From assembly GCA_012845835.1 (NCBI GenBank), contig JABAKD010000020.1, positions 3,110,936 to 3,174,935 of the forward strand: a stretch of DNA of 64,000 nt, in the 5' to 3' direction. Below the pieces are notes generated by a model. It searched no databases, had not been told where the DNA came from, and saw only the letters and a list, made by a program, of their open reading frames with translations. Numbering within the stretch: position 1 is the stretch's first letter; each line of letters opens with the position of its first letter. The stretch comes from Undaria pinnatifida (lineage: Eukaryota > Sar > Phaeophyceae > Laminariales > Alariaceae). Positions 46,403-57,799 of the stretch are shown piece after piece. Both the position numbers and the translations under genes were made by a program.

Positions 46403-46470
46403 CCTTCAATCACAACGCCATCATCACCCCCTTGCCTTCCCGCCCGTCAAGTCCTCAAGCGACCGTGGAG

Positions 46471-47221
46471 ATGGAGACGCCCAGCTCGCCACGGCTTGAC
46501 CGCACGATGTCGACGAAGAGCGCGGCGGCGGTAACCACGGTGCAGGAGTTGAACGCGAGGTTCGGAAGCCTTCAAGATCGACTACGACAAGCAGCCGAGG
46601 CCGTCGCTTCGGACGGCGCCACTTTACCGGTAAGCTTTTTCAGCAGTTTGTTTATTAATAGCATACTCTGGGACACCCGGGTAGGTACCCGGGTATGTCC
46701 AGAATACCCGGGTATGTCCAGAGTATATACATACAGTGGTTACCCACTTTAAGACCACCCGGTTTAAGACCTTGGGAGAGATAAGACCAGGTAGAACCGG
46801 CTTGTCACGAGAAATAAACTACTTAGAATTAGCATAGAATATCGTTTTTGCAGTAGTAGAAGGTAAGGCCGTTGAAGAGATAAGACCACCTACTAGATTG
46901 GCTGGTCACGGGGTGGTCTTGAAAGTGGGTACACCACTGCTGTATACCCGACTAAGAACACCCTTGGAGCGTTGTATTTTTTCTGCACATTGTGCTGAGC
47001 GTGATTTATGTTGCTTCTGCGCATGTACCGAGTGTGAGAAGGCGGTGAGGTGTATGATTGTATAATGATACACCATGTGTATAGATAAATGGATGGATGG
47101 ATGGATGGATATTTTAGATGGCCCGCATAGATAAGTAGACCACATGATAGACAGATAGACAGATACTTGTAGATGATTGATAGATTGATAGATTGATAGG
47201 TAGATAGATAGATAGATAGAC

Positions 47222-47277
<56 letters not shown>

Positions 47278-50200
47278 GGATAAAAAACACTGCTGATGCC
47301 TCTTCCGTTGCTGCTGTTGCTGCTACTGCCGCGCTGAGAGAGATTGGGGGAGATAAGATTTCTGCGGTTTAGGTTGTTGTGGCTTTTGATGCAAATATTT
47401 TTCTGCTTTCTTTTGATGTATTTCGGGATCTTTTTTGTTGTTGTGGTCATTAGTTGTGCGGTGTAGCTCCGTTTGTGGGAGGTTATACGCAGCGACCTTC
47501 TGGACTAACCAGCGACCGCCTGGACTAACCGTGGGAGCAGGAGGCCGTCCCTTCCCCCTGGTTCTTGCGTCACTGATTGTCACGAATAGGTGCACCGTTC
47601 AATTTGCATCGAAAATTGCCAACTCGTGCTCTCGCACTGTTAAGTGACGGAAGAAGACTCGTAATGCTGTTCTTGTTCTTGTCCTTGTCCTTGTCTTTGT
47701 CTTTGTCCTTGTCCTTGTTCCGTGTTCTTGCTGTTGCTGTTGCTGTTGTTCTTGTTCCTGCTGTTGCTCTTGCTCTTGCTCTTGCTCTTGCTCTTAATCT
47801 TGCTGTTCGTGTTGTTCTCACGTTAATCCATCGCCAAAATCTGGTCCACGGTCACGAAGCAGACCCCAACAACTGTAGAGGGGGGGATCAAATATGCATC
47901 AGACAACATTCTTGGTATCCATAGCATGAAACAAACCAACAAACAAAGTGGAGAAAATCGCGCACAAAATAGTGTATCCAATATCAATCAAACCCGTCTT
48001 TCTGGCGCCCTTTGACTCTGCCATGCCACCTGCAGGCCTTGGCTATGGCAACGGCATGTTCGACCAAAAGATGTAACCCTGTTGCTCGCTCTCTCCTTCG
48101 TGCCCCTGTCTCCCCCCCCCGTGCCTTTCCTTCTCCCCCGTGCTTCTCTTCTCTCCCCGGTTATTTCGCCCTTCCATCCTGCCGTCCTTTTTTCCCGATC
48201 CTGTTTGGTACTGGCGGGGTGGGGTGCCTTTCTTCTCGATCACCCTGTCGCCTCCCACGCCGTTTCTGACGTCGGTTCCCCGACCTCTGTGGCTTGCCTT
48301 TGGCACGCTTGACCGGCTGCGCGATCGTGGCGGTGGTGGTGGTGGTGGTGGTGGTGGTGGTGGTGGTGATGGTGGTGGTGGTGGTGGTGGTGGTGGTGGT
48401 GGTGTTGTTGGTGTTGTTGTTGGCGATGGCAGGAGCTTTTTGCGGCCAAGCAGGAGCTGGCGCAGATCGTGGGGCAGATTGAGAAGGTATGTCTCGAGTA
48501 TTCGGGTATACCGGGTGGTCTGAAATGATGGGACCTGAGTTATCCGATCACCCTATCCGGGTATTGCTGCTGTGGGTCAGTCGCGAGTCGGTTGTCGTGC
48601 GACCCTTGCCGGCATCCCTTATCATCGCCCACGACGCCTGTTAAAGAAGCAGTTGTGGCATCTCGCACTGCTGTTGGGTCTGGAGAATCGAAGTGTGACC
48701 GACATCAATATTATCCCCGCCGTCCCCGCCGTTGCGATTTTGTTGAGAACTCGGTTTGGCCTTTCGATTTTTTGCGGAGCCCTAGCCGCGGCCACCGCGT
48801 GTTGTTGGGACTCCGTATACCTTTGAGATTGGTTCGCCGTGCCCCAGTGGATAAGACTTAGCTCTGGCACCGAGTGCCGTCGACCAGTTGGCGGTTTAAA
48901 GCTAAAACCGCACAGCTCCTGGCGGGGTGGCGCGATGCGGAGGCGGTGCCATCCACTTTTTTTTCCTGTCCACTCATTCTTTTTTTGTGCGTGTATGTCC
49001 ACGTCGTGTGCGCGTCGCTGTTATTAACATATTTTTGTTGTTTTTCGCGTTTGTTTGTTTGTTTGTTTTGTTTTTTTTTTCTGGACGCGACAGTTTCAGT
49101 TTGACGAAGTCGATGCCGTCGCTACTCATCACCTTACCAGCGGGAAAGACGAGGTGAGCGATTGTAGCAACAGCGCGGTCCCGTCCTCGCCTCCCGTAGT
49201 GCGCTTCGAAGTACCCCGTTACTGGATATAACTCTATGCCTGCCCAACACCCACTCCACTACGGATAAAATGAGGCATGAAGACCCCCCCGCCCCCCTCC
49301 GCTACAGAGTGGACAAAAACAGCTTGCTAATATGAGTATCGACCCTAAATTCGTCGAACTCACAGCTGACGTCGTTACAATATTTTTATTAAAAACAGGC
49401 CTGGATGCCCCCCCCCGCCCGCTCCCCCCCGCCAAGCCGAGCTTTCCCAGCGCCGACTCCCCTACAAAGTAGACAAAAAGCAGGCCCGAAGACGAATCCC
49501 CCCCCCCCCGCCGCAAAAAGAAAGGATTGAGGTAAGGAATGCCAAGCGCTACGAAAAAAGGGGAATGAGGAAGGGCGTTCAGAGATATGCGCGGGGTTAA
49601 TAGAAGGGATAAGAATGAAAAGCATAAAGCGCATTTGCACAGCCCAATGGACTTCGCGAAAACGCTGAAACTGCGATATCGTGTCGGGGGCCTGGACCTG
49701 CCAGAACGAATAAAGAGGTATGCCGGTAGTCCGGGGGAGGAAGAAGGAGCACAAAGGTGCCCTCGTGGCAATGCAGACGAGAGTAGAACTCGCATAGCGG
49801 GAGAATGTGAACTGTACAAGGGGAAACGGGATGTGTTAGAGGAGAAGCTTGGTACACTAGACAGTCGCGAGAAAACGATCGCTATCCTGGGAGTTGGGTG
49901 GTGGCCACAGACGGCCATTCAGGAAGGAGATGAGAAAAGCATGTTTTTTTTTAATGTTGTATATGGAGGAAACGTGATGGGCGCCCAACTGTTGGTGTCT
50001 CTACTCCTGCTGCAGTAGGAGTAGGAACGGTGCGAAATGACTGAGGCAAGCAACAGATGAGTACAGCCCCCAACTCCCCCGGGGCCGTTCGTGCTAGGTG
50101 CACGCGAGGTCTGTCTGGTCGGTGAAAACACGACGTGCTCCGTCCCGGCGTTGTAAGGAGGTGCGAAGGTCTATGGTCTTAGGACTGCGGCTATGCATGA

Positions 50201-50443
50201 AATCAGTACAAACTCCCGCCGCCCACCACCTCGCCCACCGCCCCGCCCGCCGCCCCACCGCTCCGATCACTGATTGGCTGGTTGGTCGGTTGCCGCCTTG
50301 CTCCTCAGGTGCGGCAACAACGAAAAAGCCTCACGCGAGCCGTGACGGCCTTGGGAGAAGAGGCGGCAAGCAAGCACGAGATCGTCGCAGCGCGAATCAA
50401 GTCCATGGCCGCCAAGCTATCGGAAAATGGAGGGGAGAGCTAG
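46471..50443 (+). CDS. BAG-domain-like Hsp70 co-chaperone, four exons
   Basis: Exons 46471-46629, 48433-48486, 49094-49153 and 50309-50443, all joined in phase 0, give 135 residues. Donors are GTAAGC, GTATGT and GTGAGC; acceptors are GGCAG, GACAG and CTCAG. An alternative acceptor at 49100 would drop two residues. A later in-frame ATG at 46507 could also start the protein. The N-terminal part is an amphipathic helix ([18 protein letters not shown]). The C-terminal half, [11 protein letters not shown] followed by [19 protein letters not shown], has the spacing of BAG helices 2-3, where acidic D/E-x-x-D and the RK-x-L segment contact the Hsp70 nucleotide-binding domain. BAG proteins promote ADP release from Hsp70. 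The exon structure is better supported than the family call; another helical-bundle family is possible. Introns carry several microsatellites. Confidence 0.55.
47172..47283. repeat. (GATA)n microsatellite in intron 1 of the BAG-like gene
   Basis: Nearly perfect GATA/GACA repeats. A shorter (GGAT)n lies at 47089-47112. Confidence 0.9.
47660..47815. repeat. TTGTCC/TTGCTG/TTGCTC hexamer repeats in intron 1 of the BAG-like gene
   Basis: Imperfect (CTTGTC)n then (CTGTTG)n then (CTTGCT)n, ending GTTGTTCTCACGTTAATCC, the reverse of the (AAC)n end of dispersed family C. Confidence 0.8.
48328..48425. repeat. (GGT)n microsatellite just before exon 2 of the BAG-like gene
   Basis: About 25 GGT units, ending in GTTGTTGTTGGCGATGGCAG, the last bases of which form the acceptor of exon 2. 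Confidence 0.9.
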
Positions 50444-53400
50444 CACGCCGAAACGGCCGCTAGTAATATGTCCCCGCTCCCCTCCCTGCCCACACCGATG
50501 CTACCCCCCCCCCCGCCCCTCCCGCTCTATGGTTTGGTTGGGTGCGTGCCGCGCCCCGAAACCCGGGGGTTTCTATCTGTTGGAGGGGGGACGGGGTAGA
50601 GGAGGGGGCGGGGGCATTGGAACTACCCCCCCGCTCGAGTTATTATGTTTGAGCGCTTTAGGGTCGGCGGCGGCCTTGCGACTAAACTTTTGTGTCGGTG
50701 AAAAAAAGATCATGGAGATGGCTTGGCGTGGGCTCGAGAGACACAGCATGGCTCATGTGCGTGTTTTCCGACTATGGGTTCATCGAGTTTGTACTAGTAG
50801 CCGCGAGGTTTGATTTAGTTTGGTTTGGTTGGGGCTGTTGTGTTTTCTTGGTTTGTGTGCGTTTTAGATTTTTTGGTCGTGCGTTGGTGTATGGTTTTGA
50901 TTTGTGTATGTTGTGAAAGTTTATTTTTTATTTTTTCTTCCACGAGTAGTCCGGTGTGAATGACTTCATTACAGTGTCGAATGGGGTCGCGATAGATGAT
51001 GTGCCCCCCCCCGCCCGTTGGCTTCATTGCCGCGAAGGAGGGGTCGGTTGACGTTGACACCTCTTGCAGTGCTGCACGTCTGGTGTCGCTGAAAACTAAG
51101 GGTGTGCTGGGGTCGGGTGGCCCACTCATAGGGCATATGGCATTTTTTTGTTTGCGGTCGCCTCTTGTCAAGCGATATGCTGCGCAAAGCGCAAACCGTT
51201 TTTGCTTGTAAAACAAATCGCACGCAGACGTAAGCCGCGAGGTCGACCGAGCGGGTTGACGCTCAGCTTTGAAGGCTGCGCGGTGTTTTATGTTTTATTT
51301 TTCATCCATTTTTTATTTACGCCCCCCGTTTACAACTACACGCGCGTTGTTTGGGGGCGGCGAAAACTGCTTGGAAGTAGTATGAGATGTTAGCGGGGTG
51401 TACGCATGTGACTAGTAGTGTGGTGGACGTGCTAGTTCAGAGGCTTGGCGGTTGGAGCCGTGGTTGAACGCAGTAGTAACAGCCTCTCCTCCTGATCGTA
51501 CAGAGATGGATGCAAGTGTTTTTAAGCGATGGATGGAGTGGTTTCTCGCTTTTGAGAGGCGGGCTTGACTGTCGGTCTTGAACTGATATAGGTTGATGTT
51601 TCCCTCCAAGCATGGGCCTTGAGTATGGTGCGGATATAGACCCCGGGTTTGTATGGCAAGCGCATGTCGCTCCTGTGCTGTACTTTTGTGGCAGTGTTCT
51701 CCCGTAAGCAGTTCCTAGTTCTACTTTCTACTAAATGAAATTCAAGGTATAATGTACCAGCTCGTATCATACAGCGCAGGATTAAGATTGAAGGGTCCCT
51801 CGGTCCCTGGACAAGGGAGAATAATAACCGGGAACGTTGGAGTACAGAATGAGACGTTGCGCTCATATGTGTACATCGGCAAGAGAAGGTGGGGTCGACC
51901 GACCGAGCGGCGTCCTCGGACGCTGGGCGACTTGACGCAAATAAAACGACGTTGTTCGTCGTTGATTGTGAGTGGTATTCATTCACGCTAAACATCATCG
52001 GATCTACGATAAACAAAAAAAATCGTAAAAACTATCTCAAGTCTGTGCGACACGCTTTCGCTACCCCTGCCAGCTGAGCCTCGGGGGTTCGAACGCTTGA
52101 GCTCCTGTGAGAAGCCGCCTTCTCCGGTCACTGAAACATGATCTGCTGCTGCTGTAGATACGTCGTATACGTAGCGCAAATCGACTAGCTCAGAGATGGA
52201 TCGTCCGTGAAAGATCTGGAGCAACAGTAACGGGCATTTGTCTATGCTGCCGATAGGTACTTATACGTGAAATCAACTTCTCTTCGGTGACTGAAGCGCG
52301 AGAGCGCGGATCGGCCAAACATCTATGAAGATAGACGAGCGAGATGGAGAAATGTTGACCTGAGATCAGCGATGTAGACCAAGACATGTATGTGCCGGTG
52401 GGGGGGAGAAGGCAGGACACCTGCGACAATGTATTATTGCCCAGGAGGTCGCCGAAAGTAATACCTGGCATCTATAGGTATATGGCATGCGAGGTGAGCT
52501 GGGAACGAAAATGTACGCCTCCTTACTGTGGAGGCATTCTCCGGTAGCGGTGCAGCAGATTAATCTAAGAATTTTCTGAGCTTCTAACCTGAGGGAGGGA
52601 GGTTAATTTCTCGCCCAAAACATGACTTCGAAGGCGTTCGTTCGCGCAATCCTATCCAAAAGTGAGCAATAAATATCTCGGAAAAAGAAGGGTGCACCTC
52701 TCCCGTAGCATGCGTCGACCGGCACTTCCATGTGCGCGCTAGCTAGTCCTAAAGCAAAAATACTCGTAAAAATATCAGAATAACAACCCGTAGCGTTATT
52801 ATAACTTGATTGAGGAGCTCAACTCGGTCAGGAACACCATATTAGACTATGCCCCCAAAAAAGTGTAACCCCCATATCGTGGGATGATTCTGTGGTGGCC
52901 ACACAACAAACCGCGTTATGCGGTGCGAGAGCAGGGGGCGTCTTTTGCGAAGGTGGGAAAGCAAAGTGCCTTCTTTGTGTGGTGGCGGTGGCGAGACAAG
53001 AAAAGCCCTTTCGCGGTGGCGAGGTATAATAACGCCTTCTGCGGTTTTGAAGGTAGTCTAACGCCTTATTATGCAGTGGTGAGAAATGAACTACCTCCTG
53101 CGCGATGGCGAGAGAATAACGCCTTCTAAGGTGGCAAGCGAGCATACTTACGCGTTCCACGTTGAACGGGTGTCGTAGACAGGGGGCGCGCGGGGGCGGG
53201 AGGGGGGGGGGGTGTACTCATTTGTTGCTTGCCTTAGTCATTTGACGATTGACCACGCATCCCTGTCGAGACAGAGCACCGCTTGTACTTTTCCAAATAG
53301 AGGCACCTCCAAAATTTGGGCGCTCAGCACGTTTTTTCCTTACATTACGCGGTGGGGGTTTGGAGGGGAGGCGGCTGTTTGCACGTGGAAGGAGGGCATC
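50444..53400. other. Long interval without a supported gene
   Basis: No exon with good splice sites and coding character was found. A tRNA-like promoter fragment (minus strand GGCTCAGCTGGCAGGGGTAG, near 52060-52080) and TGC-rich repeats near 52145 are present. 52880-53130 is made of loose repeats of GGTGGCGAG and AACGCCTTCTGCG words. Confidence 0.4.
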
Positions 53401-53410
53401 GGTGGTACCA

Positions 53411-53411
53411 G

Positions 53412-53440
<29 letters not shown>
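53411..53440. repeat. (AT)n microsatellite
   Basis: About 15 TA dinucleotides. Confidence 0.9.
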
Positions 53441-53442
<2 letters not shown>

Positions 53443-53929
53443 GACGGGACCTGGCACGTCGAGGAGCGCTGCCTGGGTCTCGCGCACGAGAGGCAGTGTA
53501 GCAGCACCAGCCCCCTGGATATAGGGGTGAGACGAAAGCTTATGGGCTGTGTGATACGTGAATTTTGGAGACGCGAGGCATCGTACACTGGGTGGTGTGC
53601 GCCTACGTTTGGTTGCACTTCGTTCGCGAGGAAATTCCCAGCACCGACGCGGCATCAGTTTCGGCCGGAGCCATGGGAGGGGGGTGATGGATGAACCCAG
53701 GCGTTAATGGCACAGGCTGGCTCGCGGAGACGAAAGTAACGAAATCCGCAGCGCCCCCATCGGGCTGAGAAGGGAGAATAAGTAGAAAATATGTACCAGG
53801 TATTAAAGTACTGAAAAGAAGGAAGAAAAGTGCAGTGCCACTCAGGGGCTTTTCCCACTCCTTCACCTGGTGACCCTAATCATGGGATTAGGGACCACTT
53901 ATTAATTTTGTCTATAGTCTAATACTCGT

Positions 53930-54320
53930 ACGTATCCGTTCGGGAAGCCATAGGTTCCCCCGCATCTCCGTAGATGCTACACCATAATACCACAACATAG
54001 TAACTCAGATTTGTGCACAGGCATGAACCAAAATTCCCTCTGCTGCCTGTGTGCGCGTCATAATAACGAGATCAACTCGAAAATATCGAAGATTGGGACC
54101 GCCAATCATATCAATAGTTCTACTCTACCATCTCCGTCAGATTCTATGCAGTTATACACATCATACATCAGGGTTGTGCAGAGACAGGCACAAGAACCAA
54201 CACATAAACCAACATTCCCCCCGTCAGATTCTATGCAGTCATACACATCATACATCAGGGTTGTGCACAGGCACAAACCAACACATAAACCAACATCCCC
54301 CCTGCCTGTGTGCACGTCAT
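53930..54320. repeat. Tandem ~86-bp repeat
   Basis: Two units starting GTCAGATTCTATGCAGT (54137 and 54222) share TACACATCATACATCAGG and AACCAACACATAAACCAAC. The left flank resembles 57080-57230. Confidence 0.75.
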
Positions 54321-54594
54321 GATGATAGCGTTCATCCAAAGCGCCCCATCCAAACCTTGCCTATTAAAACCAGGGTACATGACTCAAATATCCAATGTCA
54401 ATTTCAACACAATACTGCCTCTGCTTCAAAAACCCGAATATTGATACCCAACGCCGTAGCTAGCGGAATTGAACCGCTAGATAAACGGTGCTAGGGGCTA
54501 GGGAAATACCAGGTAGACCCCAATATCAAAGCGAGTCTTCCAAAAGAAGAGCGTGGAATCCATGCCGGGGCGTCTCGGTTGGAGGCACCAAAAC

Positions 54595-54990
54595 AACCAA
54601 CCAATAATAGTGTGCCCCCACTGTGGGATTTCTCAACCTGGGACTGTCAAACCCAGCTGGCCTGCTCTGTGCTGAAGAAACAGAAGCGATCCAACAATTT
54701 ACGGAGTCGAAATACAACGGCGAGCATACGAAATAGGATGCGAGTTGCAAGACCAGCGAGACGCCGCCGAGGCAAGCCGAGCACAAATAGAGGCACGACG
54801 AGCAGAACGGAATAAGGGAGCACAGGCCAAAGAGAGCCATGCCCCACCATCTAGCCAGACCCATTTGATGCAGCAGTCAGGGGGACGGTTGAAACGTCCA
54901 GGACGGACGATTTCGGAGCTTGTTCGCATCTCCAATGTTGCGAGCCAGCTCCTTGCAAAAAGAGACTGCGGATTCATTCTATTGACGTAA
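54595..54990 (+). pseudogene. Unidentified ORF remnant with a zinc-ribbon-like start
   Basis: One frame reads IIVCPHCGISQPGTV, is interrupted by a TGA near 54675, and then stays open for about 105 codons with a charged helical stretch (ELQDQRDAAEASRAQIEARR) to a TAA at 54990. There is no ATG in a convincing place. It is probably a decayed transposon or host pseudogene; function unknown. Confidence 0.25.
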
Positions 54991-55094
54991 CGCTTTAGTA
55001 CAGAAACAAGGCGTTTCGACTTTTGCACAAGAACGAATAATTGTTTTTGTCCTTCGCATTGTTCGCGAAATTTCCAGGGTACTCCTCGGTACCG

Positions 55095-55760
55095 GTTTTT
55101 GATGACGGTACGAAGTTTGACGGTTCTGAAATATACGGTACTTTTTAAACGGGAAACGGATTCTCATTTTTTGACGGTACCGATTTTGGCGGTATACGGT
55201 ACGGCGAATTATGACGGTTTTTTTTGTACGGTTCTGAAAATGACGGTACTTTTAAAACGGGAAACGGTTTCTCGTTTTTTGACGGTACCTTTTGCACGGT
55301 ACTGAAAAATGACGGTATCGCCTATACCCGGTACCGAACATACGATACATGTGATCAGGTGAAATTCGCTGCAGAGGAGGTTCTGGTTCTTCCGAAACGC
55401 AACCAACTGAACCAAAAATCCTACAACAAAAAAAAAAAATTACTCGAAGTTATGAAAAAAAAAAGAGGACATTAACGAGGATCGAACTCCAGTTCAAAAA
55501 CTCACCGTCGTGCTCGCTACCTACTGGACTACCGGCCGTTCACAGACATACTTGTCTTGCCGGAACTGTTTTGACGGTATTGACACATGGCGGTACTTTT
55601 TTGACGGTACTGCATCATGACGGTATTTTTTTGGCGGTTTTGAAAAATACGGTACTTTTTAAACGGGAAGCGGATTCTCGTTTTTTGACGGTACCGACTT
55701 TGGCGGTATACGGTATCGCGAATTTTGACGGTATTCCGCTACCGTCCCGTATCCGCCTAT
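55095..55760. repeat. Degenerate TGACGGTACT-type repeat block, split by a SINE-like insert
   Basis: Words GACGGTA, TTTTTGACGGTACC and AAACGGGAAACGGATTCTC recur in three larger sub-blocks (55100, 55240, 55565-55740). AAACGGGAAACGG / AAACGGGAAGCGG marks each sub-block. The tRNA-derived sequence at 55470-55545 and a poly-A tract interrupt it. Confidence 0.7.
55470..55545 (-). repeat. tRNA-derived SINE head with A and B boxes
   Basis: On the minus strand TAGTCCAGTAGGTAG fits an A box and GAGTTCGATCCTC a B box of an RNA polymerase III promoter, about 35 bases apart. The acceptor stem does not pair, and downstream there are T-runs (reverse of the A-runs at 55428-55465) that would stop polymerase III. 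Confidence 0.5.
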
Positions 55761-56559
55761 TACGACGGGAAAACCGTGACGGGAAAATTCCCGAGGAGTA
55801 CCCTGGAAATTTCCCTCTGCGCGACACCAGACGACGACCCCCCGAGAGGCACGACTGATGATTGTGTCTGGGATGTTTGCTGCAATATCTCGTCGAGGTT
55901 CCCGACGATCTTCTAGCGTTAATGGGCAGTAGCAGATGCTTTGCTCCTCTTTCACTCGGCGTGCGTGACCGTCTTCCTCTCATGTGCCTAACCTCCACAC
56001 CACCCCTGTTCGAAATCTACACATCCCCTGTCACAATCCCGCCTCCTTATATGCCAAGCTTCAATATATTGTACTGCCACATTTATTTGAACAAATCCAC
56101 ATTTATTTCCACATAATAATAATTAGATCTACATCTCCCACGCTTTGAGAGATCCCCGTATCCCCTGCATATGAGGCGTTACTGTTCCGCTGAAATAGAA
56201 CTCTTCGTATAGAATACACCAGGCCGAGGCAACGGCGACAACAACCCCTCACGTGTGAGCGATCAAACACAGCCACAGAACAGACAGACAGCCAGCCAGA
56301 TATTGTATTATCCTACCTCTCTCGCATAGTATTATGTGCCCTTTTAAACTGTGGTATCCCAACAACACAATATACCCACACGATCATGTGGTAATCGATA
56401 AAGCAGTAGCAGGTGTATGCAGGCTGGTTCACGGGGAGATTTCTCTCGATACCCGGTGCGCCATCATGCTGGGTAGAAGAGGAGAAAATCTAGATAAATG
56501 ATATTATTGTTACAAACTGAAGAACTGACATGGGGGCTGGGCCCTGTTGTCATGCTTGG

Positions 56560-57030
56560 AAGTTGTTGTTGTTGTTGTTCTCACATTAACTCACATAATC
56601 AAGTCCGTGGTCACAGGACAGGCTTCCAGTCGCTCTGTCTGGAGCTGAGGAATGCCTCAGAGGAAAAAACACAAACCAAAAGTGGTACACGCGCACATAT
56701 CATAGCTGACGCAATTCATGCCTCCGCCAGAAAATATAAAAATCGGGAGTCAGCTGCGCCAGGCCCATACTGGTACTTAAGTCTCACTACTCGGGCCTTG
56801 AAAAACCGACTATACCGACTATACCGCTTGCCACCCAGGAAATAATACCACGTGTACATATTACACGTAATACCTATCACTACGCATATATACACGCACG
56901 TCAGACTCAAGTCAATTGGGAAAAAAAACAAAGAAAATAAAAGAAAGAACAGAAAAAATAACAAAAGAAAGCGAAAAAGGAAAGGAAAAGAAAAGAAAGA
57001 GAAAAGAAAAAGAAAAAAAAGAATAGACAA
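56560..57030 (-). repeat. Dispersed repeat family C, copy 2 (inverted) with purine tract
   Basis: Reverse-sense homologue of 30242-30790: (GTT)n at 56562-56578, TCACATTAACTCACATAATC, and at the far end an AAAGAAAAG-type purine tract. Confidence 0.6.
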
Positions 57031-57343
57031 TAATATATGGTACCAAGTATACGCGACCCCCGAGGCACGATCACACACCAAATTACTGTACCCGGTTCGG
57101 GGAACCATGGGTTCCACCACCGCACCTCCGCAGATGTAACGGTTACACACACCGAACACCGGATGTTAGATCAGACGTGCAGGCAAGCACAAACTAACAT
57201 CTTTATGGACTGTCACAGCCCACCACCCTTGTTGATTTCGGCTCGCAGCAATCGTCCAGCATTATTGCGTCAAAATCCACCAATAAACACATATTCATAT
57301 TATAAGTAGCACACGGACATTTGACGCACTCCACGGCATAGAG

Positions 57344-57422
57344 TGTTGGTTATATAGCACAACCCACTGGCCCACGTTGCCACTGACTACGTGGGCCAGT
57401 GGGTGGTGCTATATAACCAACA
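57344..57422. mobile_element. 79-bp hairpin flanked by a 5-bp direct duplication
   Basis: Arms of 34 bp (TGTTGGTTATATAGCAC...CCCACGT and its inverse) differ at one position and enclose an 11-base loop. The hairpin begins TGTTGG and ends CCAACA. TAGAG stands immediately on both sides (57339-57343 and 57423-57427), as a target-site duplication would. It may be a minimal fold-back transposon; an expressed hairpin RNA is an alternative reading. Confidence 0.6.
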
Positions 57423-57799
57423 TAGAGGAGCACCGAATTATATCTAGAGGGCTCCTCACTTAACCCCCTTAGAGCTCCAAAATCCCGCCCCATACTCACT
57501 TCATGTAAAATTGTCCCTTACAAGATTTCCAGTAGTGAAGGCGTTTAAGGTATAGCCCTATTATACCTTTCTTAACCCAAAAACTGTTTCGGGGAAAAAA
57601 AAAAAAGTGCTCCCCGATGAAAACGTCATGTCCTACGTAGGGTATGAAGAAAGCGAGAAGAAAAAAAAACGAGAAGAAAATGGCGTTCCAGCGATATCAA
57701 GTTTTGTGGAATCCCGAAATTCAGAAACTAAACTGCTTTTTTTGCCAGAAAGTGTTTTTAATACCTCTATAGTCTATATACCGTGTGACAGGCGTCGTT

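Noticed and set aside
48240-48523. Poly-Gly, poly-Val and poly-His ORFs
   Set aside because: They are translations of a (GGT)n intronic microsatellite in different frames.
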